Shown piece after piece: positions 1 to 12,583 of a stretch of DNA of 64,000 nt (within the stretch, counting starts at the first letter, position 1; every line of letters begins with the position of its first letter). The notes beneath the pieces are model-generated. The model had not been told where the DNA came from and searched no databases. It saw nothing but the letters and a program-made list of their open reading frames with translations. The stretch covers positions 310,001 to 374,000 of the forward strand of contig JAHLTZ010000026.1 in NCBI GenBank assembly GCA_025786725.1. Direction: 5' to 3'. The translations under genes and the position numbers were made by a program. The DNA comes from Syncephalis fuscata. Its lineage: Eukaryota > Zoopagomycota > Zoopagomycetes > Zoopagales > Piptocephalidaceae.

Positions 1-296
1 ATTCAAATATTGTATTAGTACTAATCTAAAACACACTTATACAAGGCTATTATATGTTTTTAATATAATTAAAACTAACAAGCAAATGTTTATTTGTAAT
101 TGTTTCGATCATATAACCCAACAGTGCTCTAATATTAGTTACCTGTTATGCAGAAAACGTAAAAAATTTAATAAAATGTAACCATGTTCAATGACTTAAA
201 AAAATGCCGCTTGCTTTAGATGTACAATAGTTGAGCATACTGTAAAAGCTGTCTAAATATTAGTCAGTCATGTACTACTATGATAATAAAGTGTTA

Positions 297-790
297 ATAC
301 CAATGATCGGAGTGAAGAAAGTGAATAGCAAAAAAGAGTAATGCAAGAGAGTAATGCAAATAGTGTTATACTTGACTAGTAGTCAGTCAACTACTGGTAC
401 TATCTAAATAGCATATATGAAGTGCACAAGTATATGTAGTGAATATATGCTATCAAGTGTAAAGAAAGAGAAAGAAAATGTGATGACGTAGATTGTGAGA
501 TGTGGGCCTGTCAGTCAATATTTATAAACAGCGAGTTTGACTTATTAATAAATGGTGTAAATAATAAAAGTCAATCTACCCAACATGTGTACATCATAGA
601 ACAGATTATAGTAAAGGAATAAATGCATCAAGAATAAAAGTCATTTGACACCAAAACTACTCATTATTATAGAACATATATTCAGTATAATGGCGAATGT
701 ATTAAAAGAATAAAAATCATTTACACCCAAAAAACACTCATCATCATAGAACATGTTGTCAGTATAATAGCGAATGTATTAAAAGAATAA
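297..790. repeat. Dispersed non-coding repeat, copy A
   Basis: This stretch matches 6161-6602 in the same orientation over about 440 bases, with small indels. The best conserved block is around 475-525, containing GTGATGACGTAGATTGTGAG. Near 391-413 lies a short palindrome, AGTAGT-cagtca-ACTACT. The 3' end contains a roughly 65-70 base subrepeat (CATAGAACAT...CAGTATAATAGCGAATGTATTAAAAGAATAAAA) present twice here and once in copy B. No open reading frame is seen. The rest of 1-959 is AT-rich without a gene that I can support. Confidence 0.85.
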
Positions 791-959
791 AAGCCATTTG
801 ACACCAAAACCATTAAAATAAAACGATGATTTATATACTAAATAAAATATTTACAATATTTATTGGTAACATACAGGTAATGAATAGATGATGTAAAGCA
901 ACTAAGTATATTAGATAGTTAGCATTATGATTTGATTGATTGTTAATAAGTTCTTACCT

Positions 960-3354
960 TTAACTAATATGCACCTTTATTGAGGCGGCATTTTCGGAGA
1001 GAATTGACCGTTTGGCAGCACCTTGTGATTTGTATTTTGAGTAGCATCGGCGTTTTAGGCGGCGTCGCTGTAAAAGCTTAGGCGCTAGCCGCTGCTTCTT
1101 TGTTGTTGGCCCAGATGCTGCTTGTGTTGGTGGTGATGGTGTTGTTATTGGTGGTGGTGATGGCATTGGTGTTGTTATTGGCGTCGTTGGTGGTGGTGGT
1201 GGTGTTGTTGATGCTTCTGGCTCTTCTTCATTTAAAGAAACAACATTAAGTGGTGCAGCCGCATCCACTTGTTCTTCCTCCTCATCAAACCAGTGACAAG
1301 CCAGCGCGTCTTTTGCTGTACAACGCGTGCTACCATCAATGGTCAGTAGCCGCGTTATTAAATCAATAGCTACGCAATGTTAGTTATTGCTAATAAATAA
1401 ATATTTAACTTACCTTTATCGCTAGAATGATTTCCTTGTTTAAAACCAAACGGTGTATTTAATACATCTTTCAAGTACCCAAAAACACCATGCCAATTAT
1501 CATAAGGATAATGGCCTAATTGCAGCATAAAATAGTTAGTATGGTAGTTTGTTTTTGTTTGCATTTACCTGTTAACAACTCATAGAACATTACACCTAGG
1601 CTCCACATGTCAATGGGCGTGACATACCCACTGACAGTTGACGAGTTTAGCTGGTTGTGAAACTCATGATCCTCATTGCCTAGTGCAATTGACAATAGAT
1701 TTTGTCGCATAGTCGATGCCAACACCACTTCGGGTGCTATATATGGCACCGTGCCACCACAAACATACGACATGGAAGGCTGTATAAACCGAGCCAATCC
1801 AAAGTCCGTATATACGACTTTAGGGCGCTCAGAGTCCGCAACCAATAAAATGTTATGAGGCTATTTAATCGTTATTAATGACGCGTAATATTAAATAAAT
1901 AAATTACCTTGATGTCTAATTATGTGATAATAATAGCAATCATTAACAATTGTATTGCAGATAAATGAATGTACTTACCACCATGCGCAATATTCAGACT
2001 GTGTAAAATCTAATGCATTATTAGCTTTTTATTATTAATTTATAATAATACTTACCAAAACACCTTCGAAAAGTTGTTTAAAGATATGTTTTACTTCCAT
2101 CTCTGGAAGTGGGCCATGGCGGCGAACATATCTGGCTAGATCGCCACCTGCCATGTACGGGAGGACTATGTACACATTATGAGCAGTGTATCGCTCATCC
2201 AAATACATTACAAAATGAGGATAGCCTTTTATACTACGTAAGGCATTGATCTCATTTATAATGGATTCTTCGTTATTACGACGTGCTACAATCTTTACTG
2301 CAACACGTTGACCTGTGTTGCGGTCCAATGCCAGACGCACTGCACCAAAGCCGCCTCTGTTACAAATAGTTGGTTGGTTATCTAGTTATTTTATTTAGTC
2401 TAACTACTTACTTGCCAAGAAAATCATTGGTGATTTTATAACGTCGGTGAACGTTCTATAATAGCAATAGCAGTGTTATTTTGGTATCTGATTGTATTTG
2501 TAATCTTACCTCGATATACTCTGAACTAAGTTCTTCTGGCACAATAGTGGCCAGTTTAAGGCTGTACACAGTAAATGTGGCTGCAATGTATAATTAATAA
2601 TGATAATAATAATGATAATAATAATTAATACTTACTTTTACAACCTGGTACCTTAATAAAGCATTTATCGGTATCTTGATCTACTTCGTTTTGAACTACC
2701 TTATGGTCATTCACTAAATTAAACGTTAATAATTTGATTTCTATTACTTATTAAAACTTACTCATTAAAGTCGGCAATCCCATGTTCTAATTTACTAGTT
2801 AGTAATAAAAATGTTAAATATTATTACTTACCGTGCATGAGACTGTTGTATGGTCCTATGATGATTCATAGTTAATGATTAGTTATTAAAGTGTATGATA
2901 TACTTACTGCCGATACTGCAAAGCAGACCTGTGGCATATCAGCCACACTTAACTGGTAGTCACTATTGAAGATTTGGCATATGTTAGTTCGCTACTATAC
3001 ATAAGTTTATTGTTACTTACCACTGTTGGTCGGCACCAACAATGAACTCTTGGTTAGCCATCAAAATGAATTCTAAGCAGCTATTATTTAGATACATATA
3101 CGTTTAGTATCATTCCAACATACTTGAGGCTCTTCTCCATATACTTCAAGCCAGCATACAGCGCTATTGCGCTTTTCTTGCGTCAAAGCATCCCAGCAAA
3201 CCGGAATCTTTGCGTAGAATGCTTTGCCATTGCCTAAAAGGCCCGATGGCAAGGTGGCGGTAGAAAGAGCCGCGACAGGCGAGGCTGAGCGTGAGTTTAA
3301 GGAGGTGGACTCAGAAGCTGGAGTCGCCGCTTGCTGATTGTTTGAAGGATTCAT
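960..3354 (-). CDS. FHA-domain protein kinase, Chk2/Cds1/Rad53-like
   Basis: A serine/threonine kinase of the Chk2/Cds1 type, expected to act in DNA-damage or checkpoint signalling in the nucleus. Reading about 14 exons gives roughly 580 residues: a low-complexity N-terminus, a degenerate FHA-like domain (QEFIVGADQQCDYQLSVAD, then MNDHKVVQN), and a full kinase domain. Visible kinase motifs are the glycine loop FLGKGGFGAV, VAVKIV (ATP lysine), HGDIKPHNILL (catalytic loop), DFGLARF, VPYIAPEV and PIDMWSLGVM. The tail is proline/threonine-rich and ends in a basic cluster that could be an NLS. Two exons are tiny: 1979-2009 (31 nt) and 1908-1915 (8 nt, giving D-I-K). Other exons near the 3' end are 1569-1860, 1414-1515 and 960-1369. 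The catalytic loop has HGD where most kinases have HRD. Exon borders in the FHA part are less certain. The start is the first Met of the 5' exon. A decayed paralogue lies at 27,887-30,235. Confidence 0.8.
1908..1915 (-). other. 8-nt micro-exon in FHA-kinase
   Basis: The exon ACATCAAG is bounded by TAG upstream and GTAATT downstream on the minus strand. The flanking introns are 63 nt (1916-1978) and 47 nt (1861-1907). Joining the neighbours ...GCGCATGGTG and CCTCATAAC through it reads A-H-G-D-I-K-P-H-N, the kinase catalytic loop, which could not be completed otherwise. Confidence 0.9.
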
Positions 3355-6160
3355 GGTTGTAAGATATCAAGTAAAAACAATGGAAATGAGCAATTGTTTA
3401 AAGCAAAGAAACAAAAGATGAAAGTGTAATAGCGACAATGCTTAAAATAAAATATATGTTTGGCCCACGTTAATAGTGCCATCTGTTTTTTCAAATAACT
3501 GTAACAATAAATTGCATTAATTTAAATACATTTATAATAGTATAATATCAGTCAGTATTGAAGATAATATAACGATAGTATACTTTATTGTACAATAATA
3601 GCATTATACTTGTAGTATGTTCTGCTTACTGATGCATAGTTCAGCCTTAGGTTGTATAGCAAACTATTGTGCATATCGGTATTTGCATAGTCACTTGGCT
3701 AAGCATGCATGTGCCACATCATACTGGTTTTCATGTTGGCCTTTGCAGTCGATATGGTTACGTGTTTATTCCTGCTTTTACTTCACAACTTTAACGGACT
3801 TTGTAATGTAATATGAACAACGTGTATTTTATTTCTATTTAGTAGCATTGAAACTCAATCGGTGAATTATTTTATAGACCATATTTCTAAAGAAAAGTAG
3901 TCATTTTTATTTAACTAATACAGTAATAAATTGTGTGGATCGACTGATTTAATTGTGTGCGAAATGGCAAGAATACTTGGGGGAAAGTGAAAATACCCGC
4001 TAGATCCTGACAATATTGATAGCATCGGAAAGAGCCGCTATTATAGTGGTACAACTGATTAAGAATGGTCGCATTTGGCTATGTTTCAGTTGCATTGGCC
4101 AATTGATTCAACTAGCCAGTGTAGATATGCTGATTATGCGCGGAAATGACTGGCAAATGGAAGGCAAAAAGTGAGCAAATAGGGAAATAAGGAAGGGATT
4201 ATAATCCAATATACTGATAAGATGGTATCTGACATTAGAAGGTTTCAGTCAGTTGCAATACGCCAATGAGCAGTTGTTACATACTATTTACCAATATTGT
4301 TCATTCTAATTGGTAGATATGTTTTGGGGCAATTTTATAAGGTTGTGCTGAGATTACTTTTGCTCATTACCTCGCCTTCTTCTGTTTCCAGTTGTTACTG
4401 TGCTGTAAGCCGTTTGTTAATGGTCAGCACCAAATCTAATAGTTACATCCGGTGGTGTGTGGTCCTCTTGTTGGTTGATCACGAATACTGTGTTCTTGCT
4501 TTTGAGCTGTGTTGAATGTGCAATACAGTATTTGCAGACTATTGTGTTATACTAGCTCAGCAATTATATGGCTACCCGTAATAGGCGGCTGTATACTAGT
4601 GTAATGCGGAGACATGTGGGATAACAGGGCGTGCAGTAGCAGTATTTAGCAAGTCAACATTGCTACACGCTCCCCTCATGTGGATGCGGCGACCTGTGAT
4701 GGGTGGCTATATGTTAGTGCTCATTTGTTTGTAATGCGCACTGGAGGTGTGTGGCAGTATTCAACTTGCTGAACACTGCCATCACACACTAGATTGGTGT
4801 GGTATGTGGATCATTTGTGATGAATGCCACATATCAACTACTGTTTACTTGTGGATGTTGTTAAAGGAATCACGATAGCGTTAGCCTAAATGTCATCTAT
4901 AAAAAAAGTTGCTGAACGATGTACCATAGAAGCATTGCGTCATCACACGGGGCTAGTGACTAAATTTAGATGATATTTCTGCGGCTGGCTACAACGTGGC
5001 AAAAGCTGCGCTATTTTGCGACTTTAATAACATATCAGTATTTGACATGTGTTGTTTAGTTGTAATGTGCTGTAGTGTTCGTATGCGTTTGGCTTTTGCG
5101 CACTAACTACAATTGGGTGAACCAGTAGTTTAGTAACGCATGTTACCGCACTTGCATTACTACATCATATTATAACACTATTAAGCGGCATAGTCATCTT
5201 GTTGGTGGCTAGTAAAAGCTATGTGCATCTGACAAATGTTACTTACGCCCAAGTCGTAGTATTGTCAGTACTCCAGGTGGACATATAGTTTCTTTATCGG
5301 CTGCTATCACGATTAACAACTTTAACAACATTTCTAATCTATTTATAAAATTGTATAACAAATAATAATAATATCCAGACAACAATCACATTACATGTGC
5401 ACCATAAATTACATATGAACAACGACCAACTAATTGTATAATATTTCATTACTACTAAACAACACTAACAAACATTGTTATAGTCATTCAAATATTGGCG
5501 CCAGTTCGGCAAATACACCTGAATACACTTATCACCATTTATCATCATTTTTGCATGTAATTTACAATACCAATTATTGCCTTCGTTGGCACAAGTATCA
5601 ACAGTAGTATTATGCATTGTTGTTGATACTATCACTTGACATGGTTTTCCAAACGGAGGGGATATATATTCATTTGGTTTTTTATCCAGTCAAGTTTTAA
5701 TTGGTATTATTACACACCTTTTAACTGTGTTGGTTAAATAAATGAGATGATATTGGCAACAAAAAAGTATATATATTTACATTAAACTGAAATGATTTCA
5801 ATAAAGAAATGTATGGCGTGTTTATCAAAGCGACATCATCTTATTGCAATACCTTTTGCTGTTGTTTATTTAATACTATGCTTAGTATTTGCTTTAAGAT
5901 TAAAGTGCCATTATTTATTTGATTAGAAGAGCTGTTGATACTTGAATAGCTAAATTGCAATCACACTCGATATATCTACACACTATCTATTTAAACAATA
6001 ACATTAATAATTTATTTTGTTTATTATTTTATACATTTCTTTTATTATTGAATTTCTATCAAACAATCAAATCATTCAAGCACATTAGGTATTTTTACAT
6101 CATATATTCAACATAACATAAAACAAAGCTAAAAAATCCATTTATTGCGTCAATGAAGGT
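3355..6160. other. Gene-free stretch with hairpins
   Basis: No coding gene can be supported; short open frames here lack recognisable domains. The sub-region 4,560-5,260 is less AT-rich than its surroundings and contains a cluster of imperfect hairpins (separate entry). The remainder is AT-rich. It might be a degenerate mobile element lying between the two repeat copies, but no transposase similarity is seen. Confidence 0.5.
4628..4833. repeat. Cluster of three imperfect hairpins
   Basis: Three neighbouring inverted repeats are visible. At 4628-4674, GGCGTG..GTAGCAGTATT pairs with AACATTGCTACACGCTC. At 4747-4789, GTGTGTGGCAGTATT pairs with AACACTGCCATCACACAC. At 4803-4833, TATGTGGATCATT pairs with AATGCCACATA. 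The first two have similar stems, and their loops (TAGCAAGTCAA and TTCAACTTGCTGA) are nearly reverse complements of each other. Function unknown. Confidence 0.6.
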
Positions 6161-6602
6161 ACCAATACTAATGATCGGAGTAATGAAAGTGAATTGTAAA
6201 AAAGACAGATTACAAAAGGGCAATGCAAGTACATAGTGTAAATAGTTTTGTACATAACTAGTAGTCAGTCAACTACTGACATCATCTATACATTATATAT
6301 AAAGTGTACAAGTATATACTATGGATATATGCTATCAAGTGTAAAGAAAGAGAAAGGAAATGTGATGACGTAGATTGTGAGATGTGAGCCTGTCAGTCAA
6401 TATTTATAAACAATGAGTTTAATTGATTAATAAATGGTGTAAATAATAAAAGTCGATCTACCCAACATGTCAGTACATCATAGAACAGATTAATAGTAAA
6501 TGAATAAACGCATTAAGAATAAAAGTCATTTACTTTCAAAACTACTCATTATTATAAAACATATATTCAGTATAATAGCGAATGTATTAAAAGAATAAAA
6601 GT
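6161..6602. repeat. Dispersed non-coding repeat, copy B
   Basis: Direct-orientation partner of the repeat at 297-790, about 5.9 kb away. It shares the AGTAGTCAGTCAACTACT palindrome and the conserved GTGATGACGTAGATTGTGAG block. It carries only one copy of the terminal subrepeat. No coding capacity is seen. The two copies bracket the FHA-kinase gene and the hairpin region. Confidence 0.85.
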
Positions 6603-6835
6603 TATTATTATAGACTATATTTATAATTAAACTAATGAAACAGCGCCAACACATTTTAGAAGCTTAGTAATGGTCTACTAGCTTAAATAAATAACATTAA
6701 ACATGTTTAACTAATGCATATTGTTAAATAGTAATGTTTAATTTTTATCAGCTAATTAATAGGATTGGGGTAATATTGGTTATATATAACCATCATAGTA
6801 ATAATAATATGTTCAATTGGATTATATCTATTGTT

Positions 6836-8252
6836 TCAGTTACGCAATAAAGATACGACTACCGCTGCCACCGATAAACCGACTAAAACGCGCAATCCAG
6901 GACTGGTTGCTCGGGGATTAACATCTAATCGGCGACGTCGAAATCGATCTAAATCGCGCTGTATTTGCTTTTTCTCTTGTGCTATACGTTCAGAGCGACG
7001 GCGATCCTCGCGAAGTGCTTCTTTAGCGGATGGCCCTTCTATATCAATGTGATCAGTATCTTGTACATTATTATCGGCTGGTGCACTAATCATCTGCTCA
7101 ACATTTGTGCCCAAATATTTTTCTTCGGGCGACAATTCGACTAGTAACCACTTATGATCAGATGCTGAGTAATCGTGATTGCCCATCCGTTTTGCTTCAA
7201 GTTCCCAGCCAAGTAATAGCGTCCAGTCAAGCTTTCCTTGATACAAGCCACAGTATGCCTTGTTACGTAGTGTAATATCACTAGCTGTGTCCCATGGGTC
7301 CCAGAAGCCAGGGTTTCTTGTTGCGCGTATAGCTGGCTCAGAAAATCCGCCTTCGCGCTCTAAGAAAAGATTACGCGGGCCGTCTTCGCAGTGCCATGCA
7401 AATACATGCCGATCCCACCATTGCGCCTCGCTGTAACCGAATGAACGCCAGCGGTATTTATCGCGGCAATAACGTGAAGATAACCGTGCAATTGAGTGTG
7501 CCATCGTATTAAGATCGCCACATATAAGCTGGCGTGTGTGTGTGTAGCGATGTGCCGTTGCATCAGCCAATATATCGGAAAATTGAGTAACTCGGCCAAT
7601 AATGCCACAGAATACTTCCAAATGCACGCTATAGCATAAAACGGGTGCTTCTCCTGGAAATAAATTAATTTCTGCTGCCAAAGTGTATCGTCTAATGGCC
7701 CATTAATACTCGCTTAGATTTACGTTCTTCACAGAACTTACCGTCCACGCCTTGGCTCTCTTAAACTCATGCCTTCTCGTTCCCAGTTAACTGGATGGTG
7801 TGTATGATTAAGCACGCGGAACTCGGCATCCAATTTTGTAAGAATTGCATTACCATGGACACCACCGCCTTGATCTCTTGGGGATCTTACTACGCTTTCC
7901 AGCTCCTCGTATTCACATACAAATCCTGCACGCATCTGCAGAGCTTTGGCCAGTTCATGCAGGTGGTTACGCGAGCCGCTTCGTTTACAATTGATATCAA
8001 TTTCCTACCAAACATTGGTTAGTATCTATACCACTAACAAATTTTACTATCGTCTACCTGTAGACAAGCAATATCTGGGTCTATTTCCCGAATTATTTCA
8101 ATAATACGACCTGCTTCATAATTACGTTCTACATTCCATTGCAGTACGCGAAGTGGTCGGAATGAAGTGGGTGCTGGTATTGGTGTCGCCGAACTTGGTC
8201 GATAGTCATATACAAGCAGTGTGCCAGGTGCTGGTAAGCTGGTCGAGGTCAT
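6836..8252 (-). CDS. Endonuclease/exonuclease/phosphatase-family protein with C-terminal anchor
   Basis: A DNase I-like (EEP superfamily) Mg-dependent phosphoesterase in three exons: 8058-8252, 7742-8004 and 6836-7691. Visible motifs, in order, are LQWNVERN (metal-binding Asn), CLQEID (catalytic Glu), YSVHLE, ICGDLNT (GDxN) and SASDHKWL (SDH with the terminal catalytic His). The substrate (nucleic acid, phosphoinositide or other) cannot be told. After the domain comes an Arg/Lys/Glu-rich, probably coiled segment, and the last 20 or so residues (GLRVLVGLSVAAVVVSLLRN) form a hydrophobic helix with a very short tail. The protein is therefore likely tail-anchored in ER, mitochondrial outer or nuclear membrane, with the catalytic domain facing the cytosol. 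The start is the first Met in the 5' exon. The frame is clean throughout. Confidence 0.85.
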
Positions 8253-10733
8253 GTTTAGCGAATGTATAAAAGTGCTGCTATTTAATATAAGATGAGAATA
8301 AAAACAAGAACATATGTGGCGGAGTTTGCTATTCCAGCCTATTTCATGTGGCTGAAAATTGACAAGCTACCAATAACATGTTTTATTCCTCGTTTCATTA
8401 TATTGAATAAAACAGCTTTATTACATGTACTTGGATTCTAATTTACACTTCTAAACTTCGTATTTAAGTTTTAGAATGATGCATTAGATTTCCCAATAAA
8501 GGAATAACTAATGTACTGACAAAAATGCAATAGATATTGATTTTGAAAGAGCTACTAACTTAAAGCCATCAGTTTATCGTAACTATATTTGGTAATCTTT
8601 ATTATCCAAATCCTCCTATTCTTACACACTTTTTACAATTATAAAGCTAAAGCCATTCATATACTTTTATCCCATTCATTTTTTATTAAACAGTATATAT
8701 ATATATTACTACACAGTTGCATAGGTACAAATAGTTTTAGTCTTTCATTTAATATAAATTTGTTATTGTGCTTTTAAATATTCATTACATTGCAATTCCG
8801 TATTACAATATAATTGTTATAATGGAATACAACACATATTTTGTGTTTGATTAGTAAACACAATATTGTTTAGCGTTTTAGTTGTACACTTATTAGCTCC
8901 GATTTGTAAAAAAAATCAACACTTATCACTGTATATTCACTATATTGTATATCAATTTATTGTCTAATAGCTACGCGTTATCTATTGCAGCTGTTCTTTT
9001 GATTCTAACTGTATTATTGATAGAGTTCAGTTAAGCTCACTTGTCAATCTATATACGCAGTAGCCTCAACGCAGCTAATTGTCAATTTAGTTTGTATATT
9101 ATTTATAATATTCTATTGCTTTATTATATAAGAGCTACGAGCTGTACAAAAACGTTATCCGTTTGGCTCTAAATATATTAATAAAAAGTTCGGCTTATTT
9201 TTCTTACTGTGCTCATTAAACTGTATGTATTTGAAAGCTATATGCAATAGTATGGAATAGAATGAAAACGATATAGGTGAATAAAGTATATATGTGTACT
9301 GGATAACAAATCTATAATGGCGAGTATTTAATTGCTAACATCAATCACCACCTAGTTCTATATTCAATATACCAACTATGTGGTTAAATTATGCAGATGT
9401 TGAATATATTCATTTGACCTATAAACAATAATAAATAGTCAATAGTTTGTATAATAATGTTAAATGACACCACATGTTATATTATTAACTAAACAGATTA
9501 TTGTTTTTAAGTAGAATAATGTAACTGTATCAAATATAAATTATGCAAATAAAAGCTAAAATCATTATTAATAAATGGCATACTTATTTGCTATTTGAAA
9601 CTTGAAGGTAGCACATTAATACATAGCAGATACTATTTATAAATGTTATGCGTCGTGTTAGACTAAATGTGATTAGTGTGCAGCTATTGATTGACCAATT
9701 TCAACATTTTTCGTAAACTATTAGTTGCATCACAATTAGCAGGAAAGCTTAAAAATATGTTTGTTTAATTGGTTGTAAGTTCGGCGCAAATAATAATGCT
9801 TCAACTAAACGTACTTAGGGATGATAATAGCATTTTTACTCATTCAACAACACAAAGAAATGAGATAAGCATTCAGAGGACATTAAAATGCCTCTTATTA
9901 CAAGTAACTTCATATTGTCTGCCAACAACATCGATAAACGATCAACTTTGCGTTTGTCTGAATTTTCGAAAATAACAATTGTCTACCCGTGGTTTCGGTC
10001 AATAACATGACTTGCGATAACCTGTTGTTTGTATTACTTATTGTTTGTATTACTTATTGATGATCACTGTTGTGTTTAAGCCACCATAGGCCAAATTTAC
10101 TAAATACTAATAAAATATAGATGTAGTATTTAAATTATCTTATACTATCGTATTCAGTTACATATATATATATGTAAGTTATTCATTAAACAGTTTGATA
10201 ATACAAGAGCTATTTGACAGTATCTGTAATTTTTTAGTAAGTACAGAAGCCATATTATTGCTTTACAACAGGACTAGAGTAAACCTATGATCTGTTTATA
10301 CAGTTATGACAGGCAATGATTTTTATATAGGCACTTGCTCGTGTTTTTTAAACATCAGACTCGCCATCAATAAATCTTTAAAAACTTGACCATACAATAA
10401 AATCACGCCATAGAATAGGACTGTGATAACCGGGCAATATCATTGAGTGCAACATGTCATTGGTATTGCAAATTATCTAGTTAGCTTGACTAAATAGCTA
10501 CTTATTTTTTTAAAATAAAACAGCTTTCCAAATATAAATACTTGTATAAATATTCGTATTTCAATAGTACAATACTTATCATATTTACTTTGCTTTACTC
10601 TTCCCTGGAATAGCTAGTTACGACATAACACATCTTAAAAACTTGTTAACGTATTTTACGCAACCACCAACTGCTTTAGCCACTCTACATATCTAAGCTT
10701 AACAAGGCAAATTATTATTTTAAGTAATTCAAC
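8253..10733. other. AT-rich intergenic stretch
   Basis: About 2.5 kb without a supportable gene. A short tandem duplication, TGTTTGTATTACTTATTG, is seen near 10,027-10,062. Small open frames at 8,589-8,777 and 9,769-9,975 have no recognisable features. Confidence 0.6.
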
Positions 10734-11924
10734 ATGCAGCCACAAATCAGCGCTTTTATTTTATTAGCTTTAGCAGCAGCAGCTTACGTACATGCCGCAC
10801 CAGCCGAGTCAACATCTACCAATCGCTTCCCTTCTCTTCCATTCAAACATACCCAAATAAGCACCAATGGCTTTCCAATAACGAGAAAGGCGAAAGCTTT
10901 CACCTGATCCACAAGGAGTAGACCAGTAACCTGTGTGGCTGTCCGAATCGCAAGTTTGGGATATTGAAAAGACCCAACGTAAATTCATGAATGTTACTTT
11001 TCATCCAGATATGATGGAAAAAGCAAATACACTTCATCGTACTCAAAAGCTAAACGCTTTGAGTAAAGACATCCAAAGATTTGCTAGAAACTCGCCTGTC
11101 GTTTTTTTCCGTAAAAATCAGGTGGCTTCTATTGTCGCCAGTTGTAATACCAAGCTAATGAAAACAACGTTGAAGAAATTGGTAACTTTTTTTAATCGAC
11201 GTTACGATAGTAAACATGGAGCCAATGCATCCAAGTGGCTGCTTTCCAAAGTACAAGAAGTAGCTAAAACTGCCAAACCTGGAGTTGAGGTCAAAGTAAT
11301 TGAATTTAAGCATCCTTTTATTCAATTTTCAATCATTGCTCGAATTGAAGGTCAGAAAAACCAAGAAGAAGCGGTTATTATTGGTGCTCATCTGGACTCT
11401 ACCAATAGCAAGGATCATGCGGGTCGAGCTCCAGGTGCCGACGACGATGGATCCGGTACTGTGTCCAGCTTTGAAGCTTTCCGTGCTTTAATTGATTCTG
11501 GATTCAAGCCAAAACGTTCAATCGAATTTCACTGGTATGCTGGAGAAGAAGGCGGTTTTTTGGGATCACAGATGTTGCGTACAGCTACAGCAAGCTAATC
11601 GCAAAGTAGCAGGCATGCTGCAACTAGACATGACCGGCACGCCTGTCAAAGATCATCCGAACGAGATAGGCATCATTCCGATAACATTGATCCAAATCTT
11701 ACGATTACACTTAAAGAAATAATTAAACAATATTTGCCAGATGTCACCACCAAAGATGGTTTATGCGGCTACGGATGCTCGGACCATTATTCGTGGAATA
11801 TACGTGATTACCCGGCAGTTTTTTCTTTTGAGTCGGCCAGGTAAGCGATAATCGTAGAATTCATTCGGTTAAAGATACTATTGATCAGGTGAATTTTGAT
11901 CATGCACTTCGTTTTACTAAATAG
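10734..11924 (+). pseudogene. Secreted M28-family aminopeptidase, disrupted
   Basis: The sequence encodes a secreted zinc leucine-aminopeptidase-like enzyme (peptidase M28) but not in one frame. A signal peptide (MQPQISAFILLALAAAAYVH) starts at 10,734. The propeptide continues in other frames to VWLSESQVWDIEKT at 10,933. The catalytic core is open from there: IIGAHLDST (first Zn His/Asp), APGADDDGSG (bridging Asp) and WYAGEEGG (Glu pair). The frame then shifts near 11,590 (KVAGMLQLDMTGT continues) and again near 11,675 (ITLKEIIKQYLPD, CGYGCSDHYSW). A last shift near 11,845 leads to RRIHSVKDTIDQVNFDHAL and a stop. All metal ligands expected for the family seem present. At least four disruptions, including a stop in the propeptide, make a functional product unlikely unless sequence errors are responsible; such errors are common in this window. 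Confidence 0.75.
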
Positions 11925-12583
11925 CCGTAGTATTTGCAATTGAGTTATCACTTAAGTAATTATGCATTGCTATTAGTATGAATAAAATTTGATTTTATTT
12001 ACTCAAAATGCTATAAAACATAACATGGCAGTTAGTGTAATCCTAGTACTCAGAAAAACCAACGGCAAAAGATTAAAATATCTGTGCTTAAAATGTTTTA
12101 TATCATATCAAAATAGTTTTAGTATTTAACAATAGCTGTAGTGTAAATATAATGTTATTAGACGAAAATTGTATAATTAATTAAATTTCTACGATTTTGC
12201 ATCTTTAATGAATATTTTATGTATATAACTGACAAAATTCAAGACCATTTAGCAACTGCCGCTCAGTTTATTTGCCTATTAAGCTTTATCCAATGCTCCG
12301 GTTTATCTATTATCAATAAGTCTGATCTATCGATGCTTATTCTTTTATCCAAGCTTATAGTGTAAACATATAATTTTATTTTAGTTATATTTGATCAAAC
12401 GATCATAACTATAACCATGTTTGATTTGCATCTAGTATTTACAAACATTAGTCAAGCAAGAGTATTAACATTATATTTGTAGAAAGATTACTCTGTTTAT
12501 TATCTATAGAGTAGCAAAAGAGCAGTATAATCCTATTAAACGAAACAAGCTATGATCACCCATGGTGACTATATCAGCACTAT
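11925..12583. other. Intergenic stretch
   Basis: AT-rich sequence between two gene 3' ends, the M28 remnant on the plus strand and the OTU gene on the minus strand. I see no feature here beyond presumed polyadenylation regions. Confidence 0.6.
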
